From assembly GCF_003672135.1 (NCBI RefSeq), contig NC_039507.1:16732278-16796277 (forward strand): a stretch of 64,000 nt of DNA. The letters run 5' to 3'. The notes beneath the pieces were generated by a model, which worked only from the letters and a program-made list of their open reading frames with translations, searched no databases and was not told the origin of the DNA. The number at the start of each line of letters is the position of its first letter. Positions within the stretch are counted from its first letter, which is position 1. This stretch comes from Ooceraea biroi (Eukaryota > Arthropoda > Insecta > Hymenoptera > Formicidae). Both the position numbers and the translations under genes were made by a program. This document shows positions 1 to 11,330 of this stretch, one piece after another.

Positions 1-59
1 TTGAATTAAAATATTATTTTTTCTGAAAATTAAAAAAATTTGAAAAAAGAGCTTTACGC

Positions 60-770
60 AGGATCGAGAAAGTGTGCTCCTAATATAAGATACCTCGAGA
101 AATCGGTGTTAAAAGTGCAAAATACATCAGTATTGCAATTAAAAAACTTTATTAGATAGTTTTATAAAAATACTGCTGCCACAGCCTTCGCCAAATCTTC
201 ATGATTCCACTGTCGATGCTTCCTCGTTCCTCTAACCTCCATAGTCAGATTCTATAAAAATTAAATACACAAAAATTCGTAATATAAATTCGTATTAACT
301 TTTCTTTAACCTTAAGTAGTATTTTCTTTCTTTTTATTACACTACATAATCCTCATATTCGAGCAATAATGATCTCATATTAAGAGTACCCTGAATGTCT
401 CATTATACGAGCCACACGCCTAGCGGTTCCGCGATCATGAAATCTAACCTCTACAATTAAGCAATTCAACAAATTGCGTATTTTCCTGTTACTACGATTC
501 TACTCTATCATTGCATACTGAATTTATTGTCAACCATTTCTTTATTATATAATAAACAAGGTTTAAAGACTTACCTCAAGTTCCTTTGACATGTTCACAA
601 TTTCACAAACCTTTTCTTGCAAAGGCTAAACGCAATAACGAACAATGAATTTTTCACTAAATACATTTTACACCAAGAGTAATAAGTTCATGGTGGAACT
701 AACAGATGGTGCTCAATAGTTTAGCAGAAACCCCATTATCTCATATTAGGAGCATATCTCATAATAGGGG
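60..770 (-). mobile_element. Decayed pogo-like element (putative)
   Basis: A minus-strand stretch at 170-224, preceded by a possible splice acceptor near 245, reads MEVRGTRKHRQWNHEDLAKA and runs a few residues further to a stop. This resembles the start of the pipsqueak-type helix-turn-helix of pogo/Tigger transposases. Matching inverted motifs ATATTAGGAGC lie at about 76-90 and 745-760, and a short CCCCATTAT/ATAATGGGG-like hairpin ends near 769. A possible first exon (MSKELE followed by GTAAGT) lies near 572-592. No catalytic domain is visible. The family assignment is tentative because only about 23 residues support it. Confidence 0.35.
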
Positions 771-934
771 ATTCTCCTCTATGTTTAACCGTTGTATTCT
801 GTCATGTTGTTACAATAGGACAATAGAAAATTCTAATCATATCCAAACGAGTAGAAGTATAGTAATATAAGTAAATGATTAGAAGTGGACGAAAGGACAA
901 TGGATATTTATTTCTCATTCAAAAGTAGTCACAA

Positions 935-1060
935 CAAAATATCTTGACCGGAGCTGGCGCAACCGCAATTGATGTTTCCAAGCACTATATCTTTACGTCT
1001 TATATTTTAATCCATGCATTCGTAATATATACATGTTTCTTAAAAGGATTTGATTGATAT
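935..1060 (-). promoter_or_regulatory. OR upstream-type block without its gene
   Basis: This block aligns by eye with the regions just upstream of OR-A, OR-B and OR-D. Shared landmarks are an AGTCATGACATGAT-like start, GCGCAAGCGCAATTGAT, a CCAAGCAATATATCT-like stretch and a CATTCGTA...TACATGTTTCTT end. In the intact genes exon 1 lies about 260 bp to the left. Here no OR exon 1 is recognisable, and a decayed transposon occupies that place. It is therefore read as the relic of another array member. Confidence 0.5.
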
Positions 1061-1259
1061 GGTTGATCTTACATATAAGTTAATTTGGATATGATAATTA
1101 TACATATATCATATATTGGTGTCTGCAATTTATACGTTTGTAATAAATGTAAAATTGGATACTAAACTTTTGGTGTTTTAAGGAAGTATGTATGTTATTA
1201 AAGAAAGATATTTGTATTGAATTACAGTACAAACAGATATGTTCTATTTGAAGATAGCA

Positions 1260-1375
1260 TATCTTCCGAGAGAGAGAGAGAGAGAGATGAGAGCAGCAAC
1301 TAGTACGTTGAAGTATTAATATTCCTGTTCACTCGCTTCTCTCTCACCCCCCCCCCCCTCTTTCTCTCTCTCTAA
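1260..1375. repeat. Simple repeats (GA)n and C/CT tract
   Basis: A GA dinucleotide run at about 1268-1288 is followed by a poly-C then CT run at about 1347-1373. These are low-complexity sequences with no coding potential. Confidence 0.9.
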
Positions 1376-1377
1376 CA

Positions 1378-1700
1378 CAAAAGTTTAGCCGTTGATAGAA
1401 TTTCTCTTTATACTGTTTTTGTAACATTTCAGCAAACTAAATACTTTTCTCACGTGATACCCAACATGACGTGCTTCAATTAATGTTGGGCCTAAATATA
1501 GCGATTTTCGTAATCTCGTTACATTTTTTCAATAGGGATAATACTGAACAATCTTATATGCATATTTGTAAGAAGATAATAAATGGGCATGCTGAAGCCA
1601 TTTAAGTAGTAACTCGTTCGCTATCCGCGGAATCAATTACAGTGTGCCTAATTGTAAGTAAGAAAGTTCGTTCGAATTGAAAGGTGCTATATACGAGCCG
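1378..1700 (+). repeat. Left copy of array-flanking duplication
   Basis: This segment is repeated in the same orientation at about 27337-27655. Shared stretches include AAAAGTTTAGCCGTTGATA, a CAGCAAACTAA.TACTTTTCTCAC string, GACGTGCTTCA, and ATCC.CGGAATCAATT near the end. It brackets the whole OR array together with the right copy. I see no gene in it, nor in 1700-2160, which is AT-rich unique-looking DNA. Confidence 0.7.
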
Positions 1701-2199
1701 TTCACAGGCCAAAGTGATTAACTCCATTGTTTGAATTTTTTGAAATTTTAGTGCCAAAGCACTTAATTAATGCTCAATTTTTATATTTAAAATAAATTTC
1801 CTTTATAATTAGACTTAACATTCTACAATGTTTAATTGAATTTAAATTTTAAAAGGAATTTCAAAAAAGAATGTATATTATTTTATCAATTTTTCTACTT
1901 TTTGTTTTGTGGAGTTCATCGATTTGGCAAATGAGCGGCTCATACATCACAAAGAAAGTGTAAGGTCAAAGAGAAAGGAACAGAAGATTACAACTAAAAT
2001 TGTAATATAAAATGACATAATATACAATATTCTTCACCGAGCAAGTCTTCCCTAATCTTCTGTGTGAGTCGTACAGCATCTTTCGTATCAACTCACTATT
2101 TAGTCTGTTTAAACTAAAAATAATAACTATCTTACTAGATAAGATCCTATACGATCAATTTGTATGCTATATCCTACAGAAATCTTATCAAGTGCGAAA

Positions 2200-3150
2200 A
2201 AAATAATAAGCATGTAAAACTTCAAAATATTCGCCATTATTTTCTAACTACTTTTCTCCATCTGTCGGGCAGTTGACAAATTTCTTCTGAAAAAAGATGG
2301 CGACGACATTAAGTCAATGAAATCGCCGATTTCCGGCCTTCTTCCACGCTTTGTATCATTAAAGTGTGTATCAGCCATAATAATATACTTGTATAATATA
2401 ATGGTATTGGTGGAGAGAGCGGAATACATGGTGATTTGAAGAGGCTAGGTTTGGTGAATAATTTGCATGAGGGGAAACTTCACAGCTCAACGAATAAATA
2501 GTATCCTTTACCCCTTTTGCGACGTGCGACCGATTATTACCGTTCTGCAAGACTTACCGTGTTCCACGGCCAATAAACGGTCTTTTCTCCTCTATTTCAT
2601 CGCTCAAGCGAATAAATCGATAATAATACTCAGAATTGATAATACTCAGCATTAACGAATTTGATCAGGTTGCAGCTCATAATATCAAGTCCTGCATATC
2701 CTAGCCAATAGACAATAAAACTCTTTTTTGCGAATATTCAATTTCGCGGTCAATGTCGATGGTTAATAAGAGTCAACGAATGATTTTCTTCTTTTAGAGG
2801 TATTGTAGAAAACCCACTTTCCATCGCCAGGATTTTGTACAAATCAATAATATTGCAAAAATCTTTCATTTTGTATCTTATTAGCAAGGACAGCGCCGTG
2901 TCGAACCTCCTCTGTTTAATTTCCGGGCTGAGCTCGTGCGGAATCCATCGGCCTACTTTCTTCATCGATGAAATAAAAGTCACTCCGAAACTTTTGGTAC
3001 CTCTTTTACAGCTCTTATGCGTTACAGCTTCTTCCAAGGCCGAGCAAATCATATTTGTAGCCTCGGTAGCATCTTTTTCAATTGGGAAGCACAAAAAATG
3101 CAGTGTATGATATGATGTTTGTCAGACGCCATCATGTTTGACTATTACTA
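2200..3150 (-). pseudogene. Dead mariner transposase, copy in tandem unit 1
   Basis: Translation on the minus strand shows mariner landmarks in order: an N-terminal helix-turn-helix piece (DATEATNMICSALEEAVTHK), GRWIPHELSPEIKQRR, a GD.KWVFYNTSKRRKS block in another frame, then SPNLASSNHHVFRS and a C-terminal FFRRN segment. The usual SDYHLF reads SNHHVF, so the third catalytic Asp is lost. Part of the N-terminal domain is deleted and several frameshifts are present. It lies downstream of OR-A and recurs at 10378-11330, so it was inserted before the tandem duplication. This copy also lacks one base near 3081 compared with the other. Terminal repeats were not identified. Confidence 0.85.
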
Positions 3151-3473
3151 TTACTTTTGTGAAATTATGTAGTCAGCTTTGCCAAGCTACTATAGCGCAT
3201 TTTAAAGGTCCTTAGGTTGGCACTTCAAAATCCACTAAACAAAGGGAAGATATTTGAATTTAAAGCAGAGTTATGATTGATTAAAGGTAATAGCATGTGT
3301 AAATTCTATATGTAAATTGAACCAATTTTATTGTGTATTTCTGGATACATCTTGAAGTTACATGCAACGCTATTAGATTTAAAAAATAGTGAAGCTATCA
3401 CATTCTATTTATTTATTTGCTGACAGTTTCCGCCAGTTATTTAATCATTATACTATCGGACATTTGACTAATA

Positions 3474-6400
3474 TCACTTTTGTATGGAATATAAAATAGT
3501 GAAATACGACATTGACACACTTGATAGCTGCAATGGAGGCGTCATTTTAGAATATACATATATTATGTATGTTATATGTAGCTACTGACACATGATACAA
3601 TTTTACCGAGGCAAAGTTTTCTAAAGATGTTATAAAAAGACCACTGACGTTTAGGCCATAAGGTTTAGCAGATATTTGCAAAAGAATCAGTATCAGTCTT
3701 TGTACGCGTACAGATGCGGTGTACCATTTAACGTTATATCTGCGAACGCATAGATAGCCAAAGTAATAATTTGAAATATCAAAACAGAATATGCTACAAC
3801 GCTTAGGATAGAAATATATGTTTTACGGACTATGTTTACAAATATTATATTTATAACATTACGTTCAATGTTATGTAATTAATGCGTAAAATATCTTACG
3901 CATTAGAAAATATGTTATTATAATGATCTGTAATTGCTTGACCAACATAATTGGCTGCAAATGAATGTAACAAAATAGCAGACGTAAAACCAAAGTGTAA
4001 TAAAAATTCTTCTATGCTTTTCTCAAATATAGCGGCTTGATAAATCTGAAATAATATATTATATATTACAATTTTTTCTAATACATAATATTGTAGTAAA
4101 TTATATTAATTTACTATAATAATTAATCATTTACTACAATATTATTAAAATATTAAGCGCCGTGTCAGTTACTGGTGACTGACGATAAACTTTCCGTTCA
4201 GCCTGCGTCCGTAACCGATGACCGACAATACAAACTTTAATAAATAATACTATAATCATATGGCAACAAGTAAAACGCCGTGTCGGTCACCGTATAACAG
4301 GGATACGCAACTGGCGGCCCGCGGACCGGATCCGGCCCGCGACGTCCAAGCTTGACCCACAGAAAATATGAAAAATAAACTGAATTACCGCCGACTAACA
4401 ATTAAACTTAATTTTCTCTCTTAAACTATATATTTCTCTTAAAAATATATATATAATAGAATAAATATTTACTTGTTAATGCAATGTAAAATATTAAAGA
4501 GAAAACATCTAGCTACTGCGGCCCGCTAAAAAATCTAGTTACCGTATCCCTGCCGTATAATCTTATCGCAAGGATGATCGTATCTCTTCAGTTTCCGGCA
4601 TCGCGCGGCGTAAACGGAAAGATCATCAAAATCTGCTCGCTTATCGTGTTAATTAATAATTTACTACATTATTATGTATTATAATATTATAATGCAACTA
4701 ATAATTTGATATATTGCAAGTGTTGTGTACGGGCATATGTGCGTATGTGTAGTTGTGTGTATGTAACACACTTGCAATGTTTAATATATATATGTACATC
4801 TTCTAAATTAATTATTAATTCCTCAACTACGTTATACATTTCAAACACCAGATAATGCAAAATGTGCAAAAAGTCCCTCATATGAAATATCTTATATTCC
4901 TAATGAGATTTTAGTAATGATATGAATTAACATTCATATAATAACTTTTGGGTCAGTCCACTTATAGTTTACTGCATTTTCAAGTCCAATAAATTAAAAT
5001 ATCCCATTACACACTTCAATGAAAAAAACCTTGAGGAATCGTAAGCTTTAGTATGAAAACTCTTACTCCAAACAGATGAAGGCTCAAGCAAATTACAATA
5101 ATCGCCGTTACAAGAATGAATGTCCCCTCGAAGTTGTATAGAAAGAATTCAATGATACTACGGAAACATAAATGTTTCATTTTACATGTAATATAAATAT
5201 TCTAAACATCCTCTGCGTGTGTGTGTGTGTGTGTATGTAAAACACACACACACATACATGAATAAAAAAGGAACGTACTTAATAGTAGCGCGATGGATGT
5301 CGACTGCATGACTTATCTTCTTCTCGATCTCGCTCTTGTGTTTCCGATAAATTAATTCGTGACTGTTCCTTCGCATTACCTGCTGCATACGGTAACTACA
5401 AATTAGAAGCAGATTTTTTTCCTCAATATGTTATAGAAACTAAAGAAGATTTTGTTTATAATCACAATTTGCATGTCAGTTTTTATATTATACTCTTACC
5501 TAGCAACGTTAAATAATCCACAAAAATGTATAAAGTATCCTGTGATCAATATTCCTGTTCCTACTAACGTACTCACTGCTATGTAATGGGATAAATACAG
5601 ATGCAGAAAAATAAAATAAAAATTTTTTTCTTGATCGACAAAATATTCAGTCGTGATATAAATATTGCGATATGGCTCAGATTTATTTACGAGATAAAAG
5701 ATGCCAAAAATTTGCGGCAGTATTGGCAAAAGGGAAAAGGTGATTATACCGCATATCGCCAAAACTAAACATATTTTTAAAAAATAATCAATACATTCAA
5801 CATATTCATATTTTCAAATATGTCATAATATAGTGTAAGTAGGTATTTCACAATTATTGACCATTTTACTATTTCTTATTCTTTTAACTTTTTCATTTTT
5901 TTATAATGATCTTGTAGGTTGCTCATTTTACCTATAATATTCGATTTCTTATTTATTCCCATATATGCACACTTTTGATATGATTATTTTATATTGAAAA
6001 TTGTGCGCTAGAGTAATATAGTAAATAATTGATATATTCTTACATATAAATCCAATGGCAACACATTTTGCAATGTATCCATATTTTTTTATTATAGCAA
6101 TTTCGTTTTTGTCGTGTAATTTGCTGCAGATGTACAGAAGGTTTTCCAATACATGTCTTACCTGTCGTATCAATAATACATTTACATAATACAGACAACT
6201 CTATTTCTCTGACAAATTTTGTAAAAAGTGGTAGTATAAGAAGATTCATGTACATAACACGTGTGTGTAGAAGCATATTGTAAAAGCTGAACTTACGGCA
6301 CGCGTGTTAATCCAGAAACAATTGTATTGAATTACGCACACAAGCAGAAAAAGTGTTGTAGAAAGGATCTTAATGATGAAGTCAATAGTACATTCTGTAG

Positions 6401-7201
6401 TTAGAAATGTTGTAAGCTGCAATCAATACATTTATGGAAAACATAAAGAAATTGCATACTCATATGATTAACGCAAAATGCAGGTATTAATTACATTTTG
6501 CAGAATAGACTTTAATATATTCTTTTATCTAATCTGTTAATAATAATTTAATCTTTGTTTTTTTGTTTGCATATTCTAATATATTTAAACAGAAATCTTT
6601 ATAACGCCATAATTAATCATAAGGAATTTGAAAAATAACAGTTACTAGAAAATGGAAAGAAAAAATAGTTACACTAATTCTGCGGTCGCGCATGCGGCTT
6701 TTCACAATTATATATAATATTTGTCTAAACAAGCTTCATATCATCACGATTTAATGATCACTAGTTTCATTAATCATAAGTTAATGCAAAAGCATGACCA
6801 ATGGTTTTTTATTTATAATATTGTTGTCTGTTTATAATTATTATATAAGCGTTTTATTCCTTTATATTGTTACTAAATGTATGTCAGATAATTATATTTT
6901 TAAATCGTGCATAAAACTGAAAAGATGTTTAGTATATAAAAAATGTAAATAATAAAAGTAAAAAACAACAATAATACGTAATTATATTACATATAAAATA
7001 TCCGCCTCTTAATATATATATATATGTACATACCTGAAATATAATAATACTAGTCGTAATAAGAAAAAACAGAGAAGATTGAAGTTGAACAAGTATTGTT
7101 CGATCGTAAGGCCATAAGCCAACTGCGATCAGACAAATTCGATGGATGTAAAGAAATTGAGTATCAATACAGGTCACTCTCGTTCGAGTATCCATACGCA
7201 T
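3474..7201 (-). CDS. Odorant receptor OR-A, nine exons, intact
   Basis: Insect odorant receptor, a seven-transmembrane ligand-binding subunit that works with Orco in sensory neuron membranes. Exons (complement): 7034-7201, 6297-6416, 6044-6161, 5500-5764, 5279-5395, 5067-5157, 3900-4045, 3607-3739, 3474-3527. All introns are GT-AG, phases are consistent, and the sum is 1212 bp (403 residues), the usual OR length. Landmarks: VGLWPYDRT in exon 1, CTIDFIIKIL and FWINTRA in exon 2, NEIAIIKKYG in exon 3, YFVDQEKNFYF in exon 4, HAVDIHR in exon 5, NYVGQAITDHYNNIF in exon 7, KWYTASVRVQR and GLFITSLENFAS in exon 8, and SMSYFTILYS with a TGA stop in exon 9. I chose the first ATG of the open exon 1; a second lies two codons on. 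OR-B is a close tandem duplicate. The ligand is unknown. Confidence 0.93.
4135..4680. mobile_element. Older repeat hosting the hAT element in OR-A intron 6
   Basis: On both sides of the hAT insertion the intron is unusually GC-rich, with GCGCCGTGTC...TCGGTCACCG motifs on the left and TTTCCGGCATCGCGCGGCGT on the right. A TTTACTACA.TATTA motif occurs at both outer edges (about 4131 and 4661) and may be a target-site duplication. The same arrangement is present in OR-B intron 6. The family is not recognised. Confidence 0.45.
4298..4552. mobile_element. Non-autonomous hAT element in OR-A intron 6
   Basis: Termini are CAGGGATACG and its inverse CGTATCCCTG, flanked by an exact 8-bp duplication CCGTATAA (4290-4297 and 4553-4560), the hallmark of hAT transposition. 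It is 255 bp with no coding sequence. The orthologous insertion in OR-B is 285 bp; here about 31 bp between two CGGCCCGC direct repeats has been lost. It sits in an intron and should not affect the protein. Confidence 0.88.
5211..5260. repeat. (GT)n/(AC)n hairpin in OR-A intron 5
   Basis: A GT run is followed at once by an AC run, so the two can pair as a hairpin. It lies within the 121-bp intron 5 and is also present in OR-B at about 13449-13498. Confidence 0.8.
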
Positions 7202-7461
7202 TTGAGAATATTTCAATGAAATGTTGCCACTTCTTCCGAATAAAATGAAATATTTTATAATATTCTTCTCCTAGCGAAATTTCTGTAGAAGAACTACCCT
7301 AATTTAGCCTAACTATACTAAATTACATAAAACATAAAATACCGGGACGTAATGTATAGTGCTATAGAAATACTTTGCTTGCAATTTGCGAGGGAGAGAA
7401 AAGTGGGCGATTAATCAATTTGATGCCTTAATAGAAGTACTACGAATATTTTTTATTTCTC

Positions 7462-7590
7462 ACAGAAAAATAGTCATGACATGATGTCTCGACCGAAGTT
7501 CGCGCAAGCGCAATTGATTTCTCCAAGCAATATATCTACACTTTCTTCAGTTTAACCAACGCATTTGTACCGTATACTTGTTTCTTTAAA
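7462..7590 (-). promoter_or_regulatory. Conserved upstream block of OR-A
   Basis: This block lies about 260 bp upstream of the OR-A start codon and matches blocks upstream of OR-B (15703-15835) and OR-D (25352-25500). It shares GCGCAAGCGCAATTGAT and flanking ACATGATGTCT-like and CCAAGCAATATATCT-like words. It is a candidate promoter or enhancer, although conservation may partly reflect shared duplication history. No transcription factor is assigned. Confidence 0.45.
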
Positions 7591-8799
7591 AGGAGCCTTT
7601 TGCCTTTATGATCTTGCGTTGAACAATTGCATAAATGATCTGTCTGTAAGTTTTATTATATTTTTGTCACATTATATAAAATTGTATTCCAGAATTTCGG
7701 TTTACTATAAAACATGCACTTTTTTAAATATATATATATATTTAACTGCTGACTTCTATGATATCATTTTGTTACAATAAGACAATTTTCTAATCATATC
7801 CTAAAACTGACTTTTTATATTCAATAATCGCTGGTAATGCTAATTATAATTTTCATAACGATTATAGATATATAATAGATTTCGCGAAAAGATCTGAACT
7901 TGTATAAAGATATTAAAAAACTATAAATTAAAAAATAGTTTAAAAAATATAGAAACATATAATCCACAAGCAATCACACTTGTATGCATGTATGTGCACA
8001 TGGATGTCCATATACCAATATGCATGCCCGTGCGCGCTTGTATATTCTCTCTCGATTTTAATATGCTGTTATATAATCTTTTATTCGCTAATGTTATTCT
8101 GATTGCTTTCCATAAGTTTATATCAATTCCATTATACTATTAATTGATATTAATAGTAAGTAATATTAGTTAATAATATTATTATGATACAAGTGTTTGG
8201 AAATGGGACAGTTTCTGTTACTTATTTTTAAACTTACCCTCTTATCCTCTATACACAATTAGATCGATATTCATGTCACTTCTGTGTAGAATATATAACA
8301 GTGAAGTAAGATAACGATGCAGTAGTTAACTATAATGGAAAACGTAAACATGGGCTTTAAAATATGTGCCATATTATATATCAAGCGACGCGGTAGCGTC
8401 GCGACGCCAAGTACATAAAGAACAAGGTTCCGAGCAATGAGAGTCACTGCATAGACATCGCGCGCTACCAAGTAGCTTATCCGGAATTTTACGTTAAATT
8501 CATGTCAAATAAACTTTTGATTACAATATTTCAGGAACTAAAGACGTACTGAAAACTCTAACGATACTTTTATAACATAATGTAGATGCAAGCTTTCGAT
8601 TGCGACCACTTCGAAAAAAATTGGTGCACTCCATTCTCAGATACCGTAATCGTATGCAACACCTGTGACGTTTCATTCTTCTCCAGATTCAGGTTCAGAC
8701 TCACGTACGTACGCTCGCACGCACACAAACAAAGCGAGTTTGTCCCTAAAGGCGCGTACACATACGTACGATAGGTTCACGTCGCCGGACGGCGACGGC

Positions 8800-9160
8800 G
8801 TAAGAGACGCCGGCGCAGCAGAGGCGCCTGCGTTTCAGAGGCACCGGCGCAGCTGCGCAAGCTTTTCAGAGGCGCCAGCGTTTCAGAGGCGCCAGCGTTT
8901 CAGACGCGCTAGCGTTTCAGAGGCGCCAGCGTTTCAGAGGCGCCAGCGTTTCAGAGGCGCCAGCGTTTCAGAGGCGCCAGCGTTTCAGACGCGCTATCGT
9001 TTCAGAGGCGCCAGCGTTACAGAGGCGCCAGCGTTTCAGACGCGCTAGCGTTTCAGAGGCGCCAGCGTAGCTGCGCCAGCGTTTCAGACGCGCGGCGCAG
9101 CAGAAGCGTCGGCGTTTCAGAGGCGCCAGCTTTTCAGAGGACGGCGCCGGACGGCGACGG
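8800..9160. repeat. GC-rich 17-bp minisatellite
   Basis: About 16 imperfect copies of a 17-bp unit GCGTTTCAGAGGCGCCA. Variants carry ACGCGCTA in place of GGCGCCA. Because 17 is not a multiple of three and the unit has no stop in any frame, long open frames appear on both strands. They are artefacts of the repeat rather than genes. It contrasts sharply with the AT-rich surroundings. Confidence 0.92.
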
Positions 9161-9361
9161 GGACGACGTTGCACCACGTCGACGACGACGACGTTGCACG
9201 ACAATATCCAATCCAATAAGTTCATTCAGGCGACGCGGTAGCGAACAAAACAAAAGTATCGGTATACAACACTTGTATCCGCAATATCCATAGAAAATAA
9301 AAAACTCTTTCAGAGATAACTAACAGACTGATATCTCTCTTCCTTTATCATTCTCCACTTA

Positions 9362-9600
9362 TGGCCGGTTTCTTCATACCTCTCAATAGCTATCTTCCAG
9401 ATAACTAAAAATTTATTTCTTCATTGAAACCTCTGATTACGTATTTAACGGATAGCTATTCTTCATACTACTCACTTTTGACACAAAGTGTCTAGAATGT
9501 TATTATAAATTACCATATTCTGTCAGGTTACAAAGGTGAAGAAAACTGATTCTACGAGATATATTTTGGATAAAGTTATCGAGAGGTGAAGAAATTGGGC
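9362..9600. mobile_element. Small inverted-repeat element, about 240 bp
   Basis: The left end GGCCGGTTTCTTCATACCTC is matched by the inverse of GAGGTGAAGAAATTGGGCC at the right end, with related ATAGCTAT words further in. There is no coding sequence. It is a probable MITE inside the composite insertion; the target duplication was not resolved. Confidence 0.5.
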
Positions 9601-9725
9601 CTTAGTACATTATGTATCGGATACAGTATTGCAGCATTAATGCAAACCGGTAAGATAGTATAAGATAAAAATACATCAATAATACTACTACATTTTTATA
9701 AAAGATAATTACAAAAAGCAATGAG

Positions 9726-10261
9726 ATCATTAAACAAACCTTATAAAGGTGAAAAAAGTACGCCAAGTACATACAAAATCTCACCTTGTACGCAACAAAA
9801 AGTTTAAAATGCTTTTTATAAAAATCAAAACTAAATATGAAATCAATAGTTAACTAGCTAAGCATCTCGAAGCAATTCAGTTTGAGTATTTTATCCAAAT
9901 GTTTTCCATGCATACTCTCTTATCACATGACGACATTGAAGTACTTGGTGTGCCCGTGTCTCTATGTAATCTGATTGAAAACTTTTAAATTATTTCATAT
10001 TGCATATCAATTGACATGACCACTGCGACACAGGCACACCAAGTACTTCAATGTCGTCATGCGATAAGAGAGTATGCATGGAAAACATTTGGATAAAATA
10101 CTCAAACTGAATTGCTTCGAGGTGCTTGGCTAGTTAACTATTGATTTCATATTTAGTTTTGATTTTTATAAAAAGCATTTTAAACTTTTTGTTGCGTACA
10201 AGGTGAGATTTTGTATGTACTTGGCGTACTTTTTTCACCTTTATAAGGTTTTTTTAATGAT
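9726..10261. repeat. Large palindrome with 235-bp arms
   Basis: The left arm (9726-9960) and right arm (10027-10261) are near-perfect reverse complements with only a few mismatches visible, separated by a 66-bp spacer. Key inverted words include CGCCAAGTACATACAAAATC and TTTTCCATGCATACTCTCTT with their complements. It could be a foldback transposon; if transcribed it would form a long hairpin RNA. Its right edge touches the OR fragment E' exon 8. Confidence 0.93.
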
Positions 10262-10377
10262 GTATATTTATGTATAATACAATTGTACCGAAGAACAGTA
10301 CTCTAGAGATGCTAAAAAAAGGCTGGATACTTTGAGTCGTAATTTGTATGCTACAGAAATCATATCAAGTACGAAAA

Positions 10378-11330
10378 AAATAATAAGCATGTAAAACTTC
10401 AAAATATTCGCCATTATTTTCTAACTACTTTTCTCCATCTGTCGGGCAGTTGACAAATTTCTTCTGAAAAAAGATGGCGACGACATTAAGTCAATGAAAT
10501 CGCCGATTTCCGGCCTTCTTCCACGCTTTGTATCATTAAAGTGTGTATCAGTCATAATAATATACTTGTATAATATAATGGTATTGGTGGAGAGAGCGGA
10601 ATACATGGTGATTTGAAGAGGCTAGGTTTGGTGAATAATTTGCATGAGGGGAAACTTCACAGCTCAACGAATAAATAGTATCCTCTACCCCTTTTGCGAC
10701 GTGCGACCGATTATTATCGTTCTGCAAGACTTACCGTGTTCCACGGCCAATAAACGGTCTTTTTTCCTCTATTTCATCGCTCAAGCGAATAAATCGATAA
10801 TAATACTCAGAATTGATAATACTCAGCATTAACGAATTTGATCAGGTTGCAGCTCATAATATCAAGTCCTGCATATCCTAGCCAATAGACAATAAAACTC
10901 TTTTTTGCGAATATTCAATTTCGCGGTCAATGTCGATGGTTAATAAGAGTCAACGAATGATTTTCTTCTTTTAGAGGTATTGTAGAAAACCCACTTTCCA
11001 TCGCCAGGATTTTGTACAAATCAATAATATTGCAAAAATCTTTCATTTTGTATCTTATTAGCAAGGACAGCGCCGTGTCGAACCTCCTCTGTTTAATTTC
11101 CGGGCTGAGCTCGTGCGGAATCCATCGGCCTACTTTCTTCATCGATGAAATAAAAGTCACTCCGAAACTTTTGGTACCTCTTTTACAGCTCTTATGCGTT
11201 ACAGCTTCTTCCAAGGCCGAGCAAATCATATTTGTAGCCTCGGTAGCATCGTTTTTCAATTGGGAAGCACAAAAAATGCAGTGTATGATATGATGTTTGT
11301 CAGACGCCATCATGTTTGACTATTACTATT
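10378..11330 (-). pseudogene. Dead mariner transposase, copy in tandem unit 2
   Basis: Near-identical to the copy at 2200-3150. Here the N-terminal frame runs further (SDKHHIIHCIFCASQLKNDA), because a base missing from the first copy is present. It still carries the N-terminal deletion, the frameshift before the GD.KW block and the lost third Asp, so it is inactive. It marks the left part of the duplicated unit, which begins at about 10338. Confidence 0.85.

Larger units (their letters stand above)
8380..10261. mobile_element. Composite 1.9-kb insertion in unit 1
   Basis: The second tandem unit is continuous at the matching place (about 16610-16625), so this block was inserted after duplication or deleted from unit 2. 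It contains a GC-rich minisatellite, a roughly 240-bp inverted-repeat element and a 536-bp palindrome. A 14-bp direct repeat GCGACGCGGTAGCG occurs at 8385-8398 and 9230-9243, and an inner 16-bp direct repeat CGCCGGACGGCGACGG at 8783-8798 and 9145-9160 brackets the minisatellite. No transposase was recognised. Confidence 0.6.
8276..10335 (-). pseudogene. OR fragment E' (exon 9 and part of exon 8)
   Basis: Exon 9 (8276-8329) encodes LTTASLSYFTVIYSTQK with a stop and a good acceptor. About 47 bp of exon 8 survive at 10289-10335. They are separated by the 1.88-kb insertion 8380-10261, which lies inside what was intron 8. The exon 8 piece ends abruptly where the second tandem unit starts (10336-10338). 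The equivalent fragment E at 16519-16788 keeps a full exon 8. This copy cannot encode a receptor. Confidence 0.85.

Noticed and set aside
2467..3110. Plus-strand frames over the dead mariner
   Set aside because: Antisense shadows of transposase remains; the same frames recur in the duplicated copy.
4687..4881. Minus-strand frame between OR-A exons 6 and 7
   Set aside because: First considered as an OR exon; the real exon 7 is at 3900-4045 with matching phases, so this is intron 6 sequence. The same applies to 12920-13114 in OR-B.
8665..9225. 127- and 85-residue frames on opposite strands
   Set aside because: Produced by the stop-free 17-bp minisatellite.
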